Notes: generated by a model from the sequence alone, not told the origin. A stretch of 64,000 bases of DNA from Silvanigrella aquatica (GCF_001907975.1 NZ_CP017834.1:1693027-1757026); one strand, 5' to 3'; shown: positions 47,316 through 57,035, numbered from the stretch's first letter. Made by a program: numbers and translations.

Positions 47316-48692
47316 ATGCTTTATAAATGCACTTACCATAATAAAGTGTTTCACTTTGAAAATTTAAAGATTTTACTTGCCAAAGCTTCCCCTGAGCGCT
47401 CTGGAGATCTCCTCGCAGGAATTGCTGCTTCAAATTCTGAAGAAAGGATGGCGGCAAAAATTGCCCTTTCCTCTGTTCCCTTAAAAACATTTTTACAGGA
47501 ATGTCTTGTACCTTACGAAGAAGACGAAATTACAAGATTAATTATCGACACTCACGATCTCAACTCCTTTGCTACAATATCTCACTTGACTGTGGGCGAT
47601 TTTAGAGATTGGTTACTTTCCGAAGAAACAACCGAGCTGCAATTAAAAAAAGTAGCAAAAGGAATTACTCCAGAAATGTCTGCTGCCGTATGTAAACTCA
47701 TGCGTAATCAAGATTTAATTTCTATTGCTAAAAAATGTTCCGTTATTACAAAATTTAGAAACACCATAGGACTGCCGCATAGATTATCTGTCCGATTACA
47801 ACCCAATCATCCTACCGATAATTTGAAAGGAATTGCAGCATCACTCATTGATGGCTTGTTTTATGGCAGCGGCGATGCCGTTATCGGTATTAATCCTGTA
47901 AGCGATAATATTTCCACTTTATCATCTATGGCACAAATGCTAAATGAAATTATTTTAAAATATAATATTCCAACTCAATCTTGTATATTAACTCATGTGA
48001 CAAACTCCATTCAATTAATTGAAAAAAATATTCCACTCGATTTGGTTTTTCAATCCATTGCAGGAACGCAAAAAGCAAATGCTCACTTTGGAATTCATTT
48101 AAATATTTTAAAAGAAGCTCAGGAAGCGGCTCTGTCATTAAATAGAGGAACATTAGGAAACAACGTGATGTATTTTGAAACAGGACAAGGAAGCGCATTG
48201 TCTGCAGATGCTCATTTCAATATAGATCAGCAAACATGTGAGGCTCGTGCCTATGCTGTTGCTCGTCAATTTTCACCCTTATTATTAAATACGGTTGTTG
48301 GTTTTATTGGCCCTGAATATTTATTTGATGGTAAGCAAATTATAAGAGCAGGTTTAGAAGATCATTTTTGTGGTAAAATCATGGGACTCCCAATAGGTTG
48401 TGACATTTGTTATACAAATCATGCTGAAGCCGACCAGGATGACATGGATATCTTGCTCACTTTATTAGGTAACGCTGGTGTTACCTTTATAATGGGAATT
48501 CCTGGCGCCGATGATATCATGCTGAATTATCAAAGCACTTCGTTTCATGATGCTTTGTATTTGAGAGATCTGTTAAATTTAAAAAGAGCACCTGAATTTG
48601 AAGATTGGCTATCTAAAATTGGGCTTTTAAATTCAGTTGGAAAAATATTACCCCCTTCAGAAAAAAACCCTTTATTATTGCAAATTAACTAA
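47316..48692 (+). CDS. eutB: Ethanolamine ammonia-lyase large subunit
   Basis: EutB and EutC form the adenosylcobalamin-dependent enzyme splitting ethanolamine into acetaldehyde and ammonia. The 458-residue sequence has the eutB character: 'AKASPERSGDLLAGIAASN' near the start, 'RLQPNHPTDNLKGIAASLID', 'YFETGQGSALSADAHFNID' and 'CYTNHAEADQDDMD'. Full length. eutC follows after 15 bases. No ethanolamine transporter, microcompartment shell or eutA reactivase gene is in the window. Confidence 0.96.
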   Translation: MLYKCTYHNKVFHFENLKILLAKASPERSGDLLAGIAASNSEERMAAKIALSSVPLKTFLQECLVPYEEDEITRLIIDTHDLNSFATISHLTVGDFRDWLLSEETTELQLKKVAKGITPEMSAAVCKLMRNQDLISIAKKCSVITKFRNTIGLPHRLSVRLQPNHPTDNLKGIAASLIDGLFYGSGDAVIGINPVSDNISTLSSMAQMLNEIILKYNIPTQSCILTHVTNSIQLIEKNIPLDLVFQSIAGTQKANAHFGIHLNILKEAQEAALSLNRGTLGNNVMYFETGQGSALSADAHFNIDQQTCEARAYAVARQFSPLLLNTVVGFIGPEYLFDGKQIIRAGLEDHFCGKIMGLPIGCDICYTNHAEADQDDMDILLTLLGNAGVTFIMGIPGADDIMLNYQSTSFHDALYLRDLLNLKRAPEFEDWLSKIGLLNSVGKILPPSEKNPLLLQIN

Positions 48693-48707
48693 ATAAAGAG
48701 GTATAAA

Positions 48708-49508
48708 ATGAGCTCAATCGTTAAAAAAGATATTTGGGATTCTTTAAAAAAATATACCGATGCACGCATTGCCTTAGGACGCTCAGGTCATAGCATTCCC
48801 ACTAAAGAACTTTTAGATTTTGGTATGGCTCATGCACTTGCTAAAGATGCTATTTATAAAGAATTAGATACCGATGAAATAAAAATTTCATTAGCACAAC
48901 ACAATTTTAATTATATTAATGTAACAAGTAAAGCACAAAATAAAAAAGAATATTTATTAAATCCCAATTTAGGTCGCTCCTTAAATGAAGATAGTAAAAA
49001 TATTCTTATAAATACAAATGTGAAAAAAGAAAATATTGCCCTTATTTTTGCAGATGGTCTTTCTGCACATGCCATTCATCTCAATGCCATACCTTTACTC
49101 TTAGAATTACAAAAAGCATTTCTTAATTCTCCTTTTATTTTTTCTCCTGTTATTGTTGCGACAAAGGCAAGAGTGGCTTTAAGCGATGAAATTGGTGAAA
49201 CATTAAATAGTCTTGCTGCCATTATGCTTATTGGTGAGCGTCCTGGATTGTCTTCGCCCGATAGTTTAGGAATTTATTTAACTTGGTTACCCAAAAAAGG
49301 AAGAAGCGATGCGGAACGCAATTGCATTTCAAATATTCGGCCTGCAGGGCTGTCATATAACGAAGCTGCAATTAAAACCGCTTGGTTGGTTAAGGAAGCT
49401 GCGAAATTAAATAAAAGCGGAATCGATTTAAAAGATGACAGTCCCCACTTTGAAATTAATCCGCTAGAAACCGTTACCTTACTTCATTCCATGTGGAAAT
49501 CACCTTAG
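48708..49508 (+). CDS. eutC: Ethanolamine ammonia-lyase small subunit
   Basis: The 266-residue EutC partner. It has 'YTDARIALGRSGHSIPTKEL' at the N-terminus, 'NIALIFADGLSAHAIHLNAI' and 'IGERPGLSSPDSLGIYLTWL' (cobalamin-binding region), and 'CISNIRPAGLSYNEAA' at the end, all EutC hallmarks. It is coupled to eutB. Its 3' end overlaps the convergent clpP-like gene by 35 bases. Confidence 0.96.
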   Translation: MSSIVKKDIWDSLKKYTDARIALGRSGHSIPTKELLDFGMAHALAKDAIYKELDTDEIKISLAQHNFNYINVTSKAQNKKEYLLNPNLGRSLNEDSKNILINTNVKKENIALIFADGLSAHAIHLNAIPLLLELQKAFLNSPFIFSPVIVATKARVALSDEIGETLNSLAAIMLIGERPGLSSPDSLGIYLTWLPKKGRSDAERNCISNIRPAGLSYNEAAIKTAWLVKEAAKLNKSGIDLKDDSPHFEINPLETVTLLHSMWKSP

Positions 49509-50058
49509 TAACTAAACCATATTCCATAGCTTCATGAGCTGTCATCCAATAGTCTCGTTCAATATCTTTACGGACACGATCAAGTGGTTGCTTTGTTTCT
49601 TTAGTATATAATTCAGCTATTTTTTCTCGTGTTTTCAAGATTTCTTTAGCATGAATTTCAATATCTGATGCTTGCCCTTGAATACTACCACCAATAAGGG
49701 GTTGATGAATTAATAACCTTGCATTGGGCATAGAATAACGGTATTTGGCTTCTGCTGCTAGCAATATGACAGTCGCGGCACTGGCAGCCAAACCTGTGAC
49801 AATGATTTTTACATCGGGTCTTATGAAGCGGATGGTGTCGTAAATTCCAAACCCGGAATTAACCTCGCCACCAGGGCTATTTAAAAAGAGCCAAATTTCC
49901 TTAGAGGGATCGGCTGCTTCAAGAGCAAACAATTGCTCTATGACTCTTTTAGCAGAAGCGGCATGAATACCTTCTGAAAGGACGATAAGGCGTTGATCAA
50001 AAAGCTTTTTATGAATGGTGGATTCAAGTATAGAAGACAAATCATCATGGTTTGGCAT
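49474..50058 (-). CDS. ClpP-type ATP-dependent serine protease subunit
   Basis: A 194-residue protein with the ClpP fold and catalytic triad: Ser93 in 'GLAASAATVILLAA', His118 in 'LIHQPLIGG', Asp169 in 'DIERDYWMTAHEAM'. 'LNSPGGEVNSGFGIYDTI' matches the oxyanion region. It lacks the strongest canonical ClpP1 text (GQAASMGA), so it may be a ClpP paralogue with different partner specificity. No clpX or clpA gene is adjacent. The 3' end overlaps eutC. Confidence 0.9.
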   Translation of the reverse strand: MPNHDDLSSILESTIHKKLFDQRLIVLSEGIHAASAKRVIEQLFALEAADPSKEIWLFLNSPGGEVNSGFGIYDTIRFIRPDVKIIVTGLAASAATVILLAAEAKYRYSMPNARLLIHQPLIGGSIQGQASDIEIHAKEILKTREKIAELYTKETKQPLDRVRKDIERDYWMTAHEAMEYGLVTKVISTWNEVR

Positions 50059-50141
50059 TTAAAAACTCCTTCTCATTTCAAAATTAGGAAATGATTTGAT
50101 AGTGATCATAAATCAAACAACAAAGTGGGACAAGTGCAACA

Positions 50142-50525
50142 ATGGCAAAAAAAATTCGCATTGGAATTGATTTAGTTAACATACCACGTTTTGAAAAGTC
50201 ATTAACGGTCGGGAATTTTATAAATAAAATTTTTCATTCCGAAGAAATCGCATACTGTGAAAGCAAACGGAAAAACGGGAATGCTTCCTTTGCCGCACGC
50301 TTTGCGGCCAAAGAGGCTTTTAGCAAGGCTCTTGGCACGGGTCTTTATTCACAAGGAGTCGGCCCCAAAGACATATGGATAATAAATGCAGTAAACGGCA
50401 GACCAGTCCTTCATCTTTCAGATAAAATGAAAGAAATATTAAAGGAACAAAATATTAAAGATTATGACGTTTCGTTAAGTCATCACGAAGATTATGCCAT
50501 AGCAAATGTGGTTCTATATTCATAA
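50142..50525 (+). CDS. acpS: Holo-[acyl-carrier-protein] synthase
   Basis: The 127-residue AcpS transfers 4'-phosphopantetheine from CoA to acyl carrier protein. The 'IGIDLVNIPRFEKSL' start (Mg-binding Asp8-type) and 'RFAAKEAFSKALGTG' (catalytic Glu/Lys region) are diagnostic. It stands alone; a terminator stem overlaps its last codons and stop. Confidence 0.95.
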   Translation: MAKKIRIGIDLVNIPRFEKSLTVGNFINKIFHSEEIAYCESKRKNGNASFAARFAAKEAFSKALGTGLYSQGVGPKDIWIINAVNGRPVLHLSDKMKEILKEQNIKDYDVSLSHHEDYAIANVVLYS

Positions 50526-50540
50526 ATAATATAGAACCAC
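50508..50540 (+). terminator. Terminator hairpin overlapping the end of acpS
   Basis: GTGGTTCTATATT (50508-50520) and its exact reverse complement AATATAGAACCAC (50528-50540) form a 13-bp stem with a 7-base loop that includes the stop codon. It is followed by ATTTTAAAAT, a weak U-tract. Confidence 0.65.
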
Positions 50541-50575
50541 ATTTTAAAATGAATTGAAAATAAATTTATGCCAAT

Positions 50576-51571
50576 TTAAAAAAGAGATAATAATTTATCA
50601 ACAACTCTGTAAATCACATTTTCTCCCACTCTTTCAGCAAAATTTGCAACTCTCTCTGCTACTTTTCCAGCAAAAACAGTAAATTTACCCCAAGCATTTT
50701 TTGACCATTGCTTAAATTTTTCCCAATTTGTTTGCTCAACTGGCTGAACAGGTGGTTGTGGATCCACAACAAGCTCTGGTTTTACGGTCACAGGAGTCAC
50801 AACTGTCACAGGTTCGGGTGACACAATTTCCGGTTGTGGTTTTACTCCTGCGACTTCAAAAGGAACAAGAGGAGATGTTTCCGTTAAAGATTCAAATGGG
50901 TTTAATTCACTCGATTCTTTATAAATTCTTCTTAATTCTTCTTTATCTGCAATACCGAGAACAAATTTATATTCAAGTGAATTTTCAGAAAAATGCACCT
51001 CAGATGCAGATGGATTCACACTCATTATGGAATCTTTGAGATTTTCATTGTGAGAAAGCCCTAGAGTATGCAACAATTCATGAGCAATCACTCCAAAATT
51101 TAAACAGCTATTTGTCAATGAAATTTCTTGCCCCTGTCTTTGACTCCCCAAAGCAGAATAACAGGATGATCGTTTTACAAAGTTAACATAATTTTCAGAT
51201 GTGTTTCCTGATATTTCAACAAATTTAACCGGAGATTGTTTTTCAATTTCTGACATAACCGATTTAATTAATAATATTTCTCTGTCTTCAAAATATCTTC
51301 CTTGAAAACTATAATTCACTTTTCCTGATGGCCAATATTTAATTGAATTTGTACCATCTTCATTATGTTTATCATAATTCGAAATAATATCACCTTCAAA
51401 AAGTTGATATCCATCAGAAACTTTATTTTCAAATAAAGGCTTTTTATTATTTCCCAAATTTATCGATTGATTTAAAGTATATTTTTGATAATTAATTGAT
51501 GGATATATAGAGAAAGTTGTTAATAATAATCCACTTGCAATTGCTTTCTTTAAGCTATCTTTATAACTCAT
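50576..51571 (-). CDS. Secreted zinc metalloprotease (metzincin, astacin/matrixin-like)
   Basis: A 331-residue protein with an N-terminal hydrophobic export segment (about 10-25). The zinc site is 'VIAHELLHTLGLSHNE' (His164, Glu165, His168, His174) and the Met-turn is 'KDSIMSVNPS' (Met183). The astacin-specific 'HEQSRxDRD' extension is missing although the adjacent text ('SSCYSALGSQRQGQ') parallels its neighbour at 51623-52672, suggesting a diverged duplicate. A Pro-rich stretch (about 240-270) and a C-terminal amphipathic helix ending VVDKLLSLF complete it. It likely cleaves extracellular proteins. Confidence 0.85.
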   Translation of the reverse strand: MSYKDSLKKAIASGLLLTTFSIYPSINYQKYTLNQSINLGNNKKPLFENKVSDGYQLFEGDIISNYDKHNEDGTNSIKYWPSGKVNYSFQGRYFEDREILLIKSVMSEIEKQSPVKFVEISGNTSENYVNFVKRSSCYSALGSQRQGQEISLTNSCLNFGVIAHELLHTLGLSHNENLKDSIMSVNPSASEVHFSENSLEYKFVLGIADKEELRRIYKESSELNPFESLTETSPLVPFEVAGVKPQPEIVSPEPVTVVTPVTVKPELVVDPQPPVQPVEQTNWEKFKQWSKNAWGKFTVFAGKVAERVANFAERVGENVIYRVVDKLLSLF

Positions 51572-51622
51572 TTGACTCTCCTTTTTTTAATATGCGACAT
51601 GACGCTCCGAACAAACTCAAAT

Positions 51623-52672
51623 TTAATTAAAAAATTTATTTAAAAATCCAGAAAAAATTCCTTTAATTTCTTGCCAAATTGTTTTTGTAGGTTCTGGTTT
51701 TATAGGATGCGGTCTCACAGGTTCTGGATTTGGTGTTACGACAGGTTGGGGTCTTATATTGGGATGCGGAGTAACAACAGGTTGAGGCTGAGGTCTCACA
51801 TCAGGTTGAGGCTGAATCGTTGGCTTATAGACAGGATTTCCATATGCTTTTCTGAGGGCATCAACATCGCCTTGGCTTAAATATTCCTTTCTTCCAATTT
51901 GATGAAGTTTAACAGGCGCTTTTGGTACAATTGTCGGGTAGCGTACTTTTTGAAATTGAGAAAAATCCCATTTTTCTTCGCTAAAGGCATAAGCGTCGTA
52001 GTGCATAACGGAGTTATAATCATAGGAACCATATCTCATTGTTTCAGGCCCGTGCTTATTAAAATTAAAGCGTTCATCGTAGGAAGCATTTTCAACATAA
52101 ACATCTACATATTGATCCCTGTCATAGCGAGAATGTTCGTGTTGAAATCCTAAAGCATGCATAAGTTCATGAGTTATTGTTCCATTATCAATACAACCAT
52201 TGCCTAATGATAAGACTTGTCCCCTTGCTACACTGCCAATTTCAGAAGAACATGATGATAATTTTTGAATACTAATGTAGTTTGTGTAAGGACTTCCAGA
52301 AACAGGAATAAATTCAATATGAGCCACTTGTTCAATATAGTTCATAGCTCTTTTTACTGCTGCCATTTCATTTTGTGTAAAATGCCACGTTGCAAATTGA
52401 TAATATACTTTTCCATTACGCCAAAAAGGGGAATAAGTAGGAGCACTTCTTTTGGATCTATTTGAAGAATCGTCTTGAATTCTTTTAATAATATCACCTT
52501 CAACAATAATAAAACCATCGGCCATATTATTATTTTGTAATAAAATACTTTGATTTACATCAAGCGGACTTTTAAATTCAGCTGCATTTTCAGCAGAAGC
52601 GACATTAACAGTGGATGCATTGCCAATTATAAAACCAAAAATAACAGCGAAATACTGTTTTTTAATAAACAT
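51623..52672 (-). CDS. Secreted astacin-family (M12A) metalloprotease
   Basis: From ATG 52672 (GAGG five bases upstream; an earlier ATG at 52717 is not preferred), 349 residues. The signal peptide ends near NVASA. The zinc motif 'ITHELMHALGFQHEHSRYDR' (His168, Glu169, His172, His178) and the Met-turn 'YDYNSVMHYDAYAF' are full astacin signatures, with 'DRDQYVDVYVEN'. A long Pro-rich segment (repeats of 'PQPVVTPxP') and an amphipathic C-terminal helix (IWQEIKGIFSGFLNKFFN) follow. A related, broken copy lies at 14919-15399. Confidence 0.93.
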   Translation of the reverse strand: MFIKKQYFAVIFGFIIGNASTVNVASAENAAEFKSPLDVNQSILLQNNNMADGFIIVEGDIIKRIQDDSSNRSKRSAPTYSPFWRNGKVYYQFATWHFTQNEMAAVKRAMNYIEQVAHIEFIPVSGSPYTNYISIQKLSSCSSEIGSVARGQVLSLGNGCIDNGTITHELMHALGFQHEHSRYDRDQYVDVYVENASYDERFNFNKHGPETMRYGSYDYNSVMHYDAYAFSEEKWDFSQFQKVRYPTIVPKAPVKLHQIGRKEYLSQGDVDALRKAYGNPVYKPTIQPQPDVRPQPQPVVTPHPNIRPQPVVTPNPEPVRPHPIKPEPTKTIWQEIKGIFSGFLNKFFN

Positions 52673-52732
52673 ACATACCTCTAAAATTAAAAAGTTTAAT
52701 AATTCTATTAAAATCAATAGAATTTAAATAAA

Positions 52733-52801
52733 AAAATAAAATTATTATGAGAATCATTGGTAGAATAGTCGCTTCAACATCTCTCATTATTATTTTATTT
52801 T
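52733..52801 (-). terminator. Long imperfect inverted repeat downstream of the M4-type protease gene
   Basis: A 20-base arm at 52733-52752 pairs with 52782-52801 with two mismatches across a 29-base loop; the minus strand ends in an AT/T-rich tract. It is probably the terminator of the protease gene ending at 53004, although the loop is long. A separate 9-bp stem (52701-52709 with 52716-52724) lies in the astacin 5' leader. The rest of 52673-53003 has no gene. Confidence 0.45.
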
Positions 52802-53003
52802 TAATTTTGTCAATTTAAATAAAATTCTACTTATTCATATTTATCAATAATTTCGTAATGTTGTTTTTTTATAATACATATTAATCAATTTGTAATTTTA
52901 AGTTAACAAAATAGACATGTGATTATTTATTTTAATTCGAATATAATTCTTATATTATTTAAAATTTTTTATCAATTAAATTTTTAGACGCAGTCTAATT
53001 TAA

Positions 53004-54803
53004 TTATAGAGCCTCTTCATCGGAATTATGATGAGGAATTTTAACCCCATAAGTACATTCCTTATTATAAGCATCACCAATCATGTTAATTTGCTCTTGC
53101 GTATAATCCATATCCCGCGCCGCATCTATAATGGCTTGAGCAGCGCTGACCTGAGTTGCCGTCTCAATCGTCTTTGACAATCCATTTAGAAAAGCTTTAT
53201 CCATCAATTTACCACCGAGTTTATCTCGCGCTGCAATATTACAAGAGGACCAATATTGTCCCGATTTATGAGAATCTCCTGTATTTACAACGTTGTCAGG
53301 ATATTTACGACCTACATTCCAATTCGAGACACGACCCGGCCAAAAGAGATTGTGTCCATCCCAGCGCATGACCCAATTATATTGTTCATCCGAGGGTAAC
53401 CATTTATTTTCCTGTTGATCTCGAACATATCCTGCAGCTAAATAGTCACCTGTTCCCTCTCCAATTCCGTCCCGGCTATCATTTCCCGAATGTCCATGGG
53501 TAATCCAATCATGAATACCATGTCCCAGTTCATGAATTACGACCATGACATCCTCAGCATCATCAATTCCTCCTTGACCAAAAGAAAGCGCTCCGGTAAA
53601 GCTGGAGTAATAGGAATTGTCATCCCCATTCACAGCATGAGGGTCAAAGCGCACCCCCCCTTTGTATTTGTAAGGCATAACATTTATTCCTAAAGTTTCA
53701 TTTACATAACGCATATAAGTATCAATATCATAATATGCATTCACTGCATCAAAATATTTACTTGTTCTTGTAAATGTAAAATCGGAGTTACTTTGTACAG
53801 GGCAAGCAGCATCTTTAGGTGATTCAAAATCCTGGCATTCAGCATAGGAACTTGATAAAGAATATTTTCCATTATTTAAGGAAATTTCTTTTAAATTAAC
53901 ATCAATTCGTGCTGCCGTTAATTCGGGAGAATCAGTTGAAGATTGAGTTGTATCTGAGGAATTAGGATTTAATTTATTATCAACATAACCTGAATCACCA
54001 TTTTTGTGTCTTGTTGATGACAGAGGATCAACCTTATAAACTTTAGCAGTTCCATAAGCATGAAATTGCTTTTCTTCTGCTCTTAATATATTTCCATTGT
54101 TGGCATCAACGAGAATTTCCCAATCACCTTTAGGCGTACTATTTGATATTAAATTTATTTTCCAGACTTGAGTTATTTCACCATTGGCATTTTTATATAT
54201 CATAAACTTTGATTCATTAATTTTAATATCTTTATTTCCTAAATGATTTTTTGCAAATTCTATAGCTTGTTCTTTTTCAATATATTGCAAATAATTTAAT
54301 TGATAATTGGTATTTACAATTCCAGTAATTGAATTACTTGCTACATAGCTAACTCGACCTTTATTCGTAACAGTAATGGCAATAGAACTTCCATAAACAG
54401 GAACGCCTTGAGAGCGTTGCTCAAAACGAACAACATTAAATCCCTCATTTTTGCGCACTGAAATTAATGCTAATTCAGAAATCGAATTTTTATCTAGACC
54501 AAATTTATTAGCATTTTCTCTTAAGTATTCTTTTGCAATCTCAATTGAGGTTTTTTCAAAGTCTTCATTAAATTTGAAATCTTTTTTGGATTTATAATTT
54601 GGTTCCGTAATCACGGCAGCAGAACCATCAGGTCTGTAAAATCCATCTGATTTCTGTTGCAATTCTGGATTTTGTGATACGCCTATGGTTAGCATACGCT
54701 TGAGATCATTTGGCTTTTGATTGCTTCCCGCAGATGCTGACAAAGTAACAATTGCTGATAACGAAAAACTCACAACTTTCAAAGATGTCTTTGTTAAATA
54801 CAT
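53004..54803 (-). CDS. Secreted thermolysin/fungalysin-type zinc metalloprotease
   Basis: A 599-residue secreted protease. A signal peptide covers about residues 1-25. The propeptide (about 30-245) has 'FNVVRFEQRSQGVPVYGSSI' (FTP domain) and a PepSY-like 'TQVWKINLIS...WEILVDANNGNIL'. The catalytic part has 'VVIHELGHGIHDWITHGHSG' (zinc ligands His424, His428 and catalytic Glu425) and 'GIGEGTGDYLAAGYV' (third ligand Glu449). The wording HELGH...GEGTGDY is closer to the M36/M4 boundary than to thermolysin (HEYTHG...). It presumably degrades extracellular protein, and is upstream of two further proteases on the same strand. Confidence 0.85.
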   Translation of the reverse strand: MYLTKTSLKVVSFSLSAIVTLSASAGSNQKPNDLKRMLTIGVSQNPELQQKSDGFYRPDGSAAVITEPNYKSKKDFKFNEDFEKTSIEIAKEYLRENANKFGLDKNSISELALISVRKNEGFNVVRFEQRSQGVPVYGSSIAITVTNKGRVSYVASNSITGIVNTNYQLNYLQYIEKEQAIEFAKNHLGNKDIKINESKFMIYKNANGEITQVWKINLISNSTPKGDWEILVDANNGNILRAEEKQFHAYGTAKVYKVDPLSSTRHKNGDSGYVDNKLNPNSSDTTQSSTDSPELTAARIDVNLKEISLNNGKYSLSSSYAECQDFESPKDAACPVQSNSDFTFTRTSKYFDAVNAYYDIDTYMRYVNETLGINVMPYKYKGGVRFDPHAVNGDDNSYYSSFTGALSFGQGGIDDAEDVMVVIHELGHGIHDWITHGHSGNDSRDGIGEGTGDYLAAGYVRDQQENKWLPSDEQYNWVMRWDGHNLFWPGRVSNWNVGRKYPDNVVNTGDSHKSGQYWSSCNIAARDKLGGKLMDKAFLNGLSKTIETATQVSAAQAIIDAARDMDYTQEQINMIGDAYNKECTYGVKIPHHNSDEEAL

Positions 54804-55165
54804 TTAACTCTCCAAGTAATAGTTGATCATTCGTTTATACAAAACAACACAAACTTCCTAAGCGACTAACAACCTTTCCTAAAAGAAAATTTTTTGGAAC
54901 TATTTCAAATCATATTTTTGTCTAAAAAATTTATCATTGAAATAAAAATACATCAATACAGATTTTATTTATTCTATTGTCATATAATAAATTTTGTTTA
55001 TAATTTTTCATTAATCTATTAATAATAATTTATAATAAGAATTTCAAAATTCAAATCACAAAAATGACAAAAAAAAACCAATAATCAAATAAATGATTAT
55101 TGGTTTTTTTGTTTAGAAGTTAAACTCTTGTCTTATTTTTAAATATAAAGCAAAGGTCTATAAAT
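54804..55165. other. AT-rich spacer between protease gene and accC
   Basis: Apart from the terminator at 55076-55105 there is no visible gene or hairpin in this 362-base stretch; it should carry the promoter of the minus-strand protease gene. Confidence 0.4.
55076..55105. terminator. Bidirectional intrinsic terminator after accC
   Basis: AACCAATAATCA (55076-55087) pairs with TGATTATTGGTT (55094-55105), loop AATAAA. Runs of A upstream and of T downstream flank it on the plus strand, so U-tracts exist in both directions. It most likely ends accBC transcripts from the minus strand. Confidence 0.85.
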
Positions 55166-56506
55166 TTACTTTACAAATCCAGCGCGCTCTAAAAAACGAG
55201 TCGAGTGCTTTCCTTGAACAAAGTCAGGATGTTTTAAAACTTCAAGATGAAAAGGAATATTTGTTCTAATGCCATCAACTATAAATTCTTTTAAAGCACT
55301 TTCCATTTTTTTTATAGCAAGTTCTCTTGTGTCTGCTGTAATAATTAATTTTGTTAACATGGAGTCGTAGTAAGGCACCACAGTATAACCATGATAAACA
55401 AAACCATCAACGCGCACACCTAACCCACCCGGACAAGAATAGGCCGTGATTTTACCAGGCCAAGGCGCAAAAGTTTTGGGATCTTCTGCATTAATACGAC
55501 ATTCAATAGCATGTCCTTTAATTTTAATATCTTCTTGAGCAAATGGAAGTTTTTCTCCCATAGCAACTAATATTTGCGTACGAACGAGATCGATACCTGT
55601 AATTTGTTCCGTTACGGGATGTTCCACTTGAATACGTGTGTTCATCTCCATAAAATAAACATTTTTGTCGTCATCCATTAAGAATTCGACCGTTCCAGCG
55701 CCGTGATATCCCACTTCTCTTGCTAACGAAACAGCATAGGATCCAATGCGACTGCGTTCACTTTCGCTTAATAAATTGCAAGGTGCTTCTTCAATAACTT
55801 TTTGATGTCTTCTTTGAATACTACAATCACGTTCACCCAGATGAACAATATTTCCATGTTTATCCGCCATAATTTGAATTTCCACATGACGCGGATTTTC
55901 TAAATATTTTTCTAGATAAACTTCAGAATTACCAAAGGAAACAGCTGCTTCTTGACGACAGGTTAAATAAGCTTTTTCAAGATCAGCTTCTTTATGGACA
56001 ATTTTCATTCCGCGTCCACCGCCACCACCGCTAGCTTTTAAAATGACGGGAAAACCAATTTCTTTCGCTGTTTTTTTAGCTATATCTACATTGTCAATGG
56101 CCGATTTCGAACCTGGCAAAAAAGGCAATCCTGCTTTACGCGCCACATCACGTGCCGCTACCTTTTCACCCAATTGCTTCATTTGCTCTGGTGTAGGGCC
56201 GATAAAATTAATGTTACATTTGCGACAGACTTCTGCAAAATGTGCATTTTCTGATAAAAATCCATATCCCGGATGAATCGCATCGGCACCACTCACTTCG
56301 GCAGCAGCAATAATAGCAGGTATATGCAGATAACTTTTTTTACTTTCTGCAGGACCAATACAAATACTTTCATCTGCGAGTTTAGCATGTAAACTATGGG
56401 CGTCTGCTTGTGAATAAATGGCAACTGTCTTTATACCAAGTTCTCGGCAAGCACGTATAATACGAACCGCAATCTCACCTCTGTTCGCAATTAGAATTTT
56501 TTTCAT
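55166..56506 (-). CDS. accC: Biotin carboxylase subunit of acetyl-CoA carboxylase
   Basis: The 446-residue enzyme carboxylates the biotin carrier at the first step of fatty-acid synthesis. 'KKILIANRGEIAVRIIRACR' is the signature start; 'LKASGGGGGRGMKIV' is the Gly-rich ATP-grasp loop; 'YFMEMNTRIQVEHPVTE' carries the catalytic residues; 'GHAIECRINAEDP' precedes the C-terminal domain. Full length. It follows accB by 28 bases in one operon. Confidence 0.97.
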   Translation of the reverse strand: MKKILIANRGEIAVRIIRACRELGIKTVAIYSQADAHSLHAKLADESICIGPAESKKSYLHIPAIIAAAEVSGADAIHPGYGFLSENAHFAEVCRKCNINFIGPTPEQMKQLGEKVAARDVARKAGLPFLPGSKSAIDNVDIAKKTAKEIGFPVILKASGGGGGRGMKIVHKEADLEKAYLTCRQEAAVSFGNSEVYLEKYLENPRHVEIQIMADKHGNIVHLGERDCSIQRRHQKVIEEAPCNLLSESERSRIGSYAVSLAREVGYHGAGTVEFLMDDDKNVYFMEMNTRIQVEHPVTEQITGIDLVRTQILVAMGEKLPFAQEDIKIKGHAIECRINAEDPKTFAPWPGKITAYSCPGGLGVRVDGFVYHGYTVVPYYDSMLTKLIITADTRELAIKKMESALKEFIVDGIRTNIPFHLEVLKHPDFVQGKHSTRFLERAGFVK

Positions 56507-56534
56507 GTTTTTTTACTCACATTTCATGTTCTGT

Positions 56535-57035
56535 TTACTTAGCAGGGGCAACAATAAAGAGAGGCGTACCAAACTCAACAGGTTTCGCATTATCGATTAG
56601 AATGGCTACAATTTCTCCATCCATTTCCGATTCAATTTCATTCATTAATTTCATTGCTTCAACAATACAAAGTGATTGTCCTTTGCGAATTTTAGAACCA
56701 ATTTCCACAAAAGAAGGAGAATCAGGACTTGGGGAACGATAAAATGTCCCCACAAAAGGACTTGTAATTGTTGTGCCTTCAGGCAGTTTTTTTGTTTCTT
56801 CTGATTTTACAGCTGCATTCTCTGATTTAAATTCCATAGAAGTAGCTAATCCAGACGATCCGCTTTTGAGCTGATTTGCATTCTGAGGAAGAACCGTCTG
56901 CTGTTGAAAGACAGATGCCTGAGAAACATTTCGAGCTAAAGATATTTTTTCACCAGAAGATTCAGCTTCAATCACATCAAACCCATGCTTTGCCATGAGA
57001 GTCATCAATTTTTCTATTTTTGTTACGTCAATCAT
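56535..57035 (-). CDS. accB: Biotin carboxyl carrier protein of acetyl-CoA carboxylase
   Basis: A 166-residue carrier. The N-terminal helix region (about 1-35) precedes a Ser/Gln/Ala-rich linker (about 36-85) and a biotinyl domain with the biotin attachment Lys129 in '[10 protein letters not shown]'. '[18 protein letters not shown]' starts the domain. The gene leads the accBC pair and is separated from efp by a terminator at 57245-57274, so it has its own promoter. Confidence 0.95.
   Translation of the reverse strand: MIDVTKIEKLMTLMAKHGFDVIEAESSGEKISLARNVSQASVFQQQTVLPQNANQLKSGSSGLATSMEFKSENAAVKSEETKKLPEGTTITSPFVGTFYRSPSPDSPSFVEIGSKIRKGQSLCIVEAMKLMNEIESEMDGEIVAILIDNAKPVEFGTPLFIVAPAK

Noticed and set aside
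50728..51039. A forward frame of 103 codons, Gln/Val-rich, inside the metzincin gene
   Set aside because: It is the antisense of the Pro-rich segment of the protease, with no ribosome-binding site or recognisable protein.
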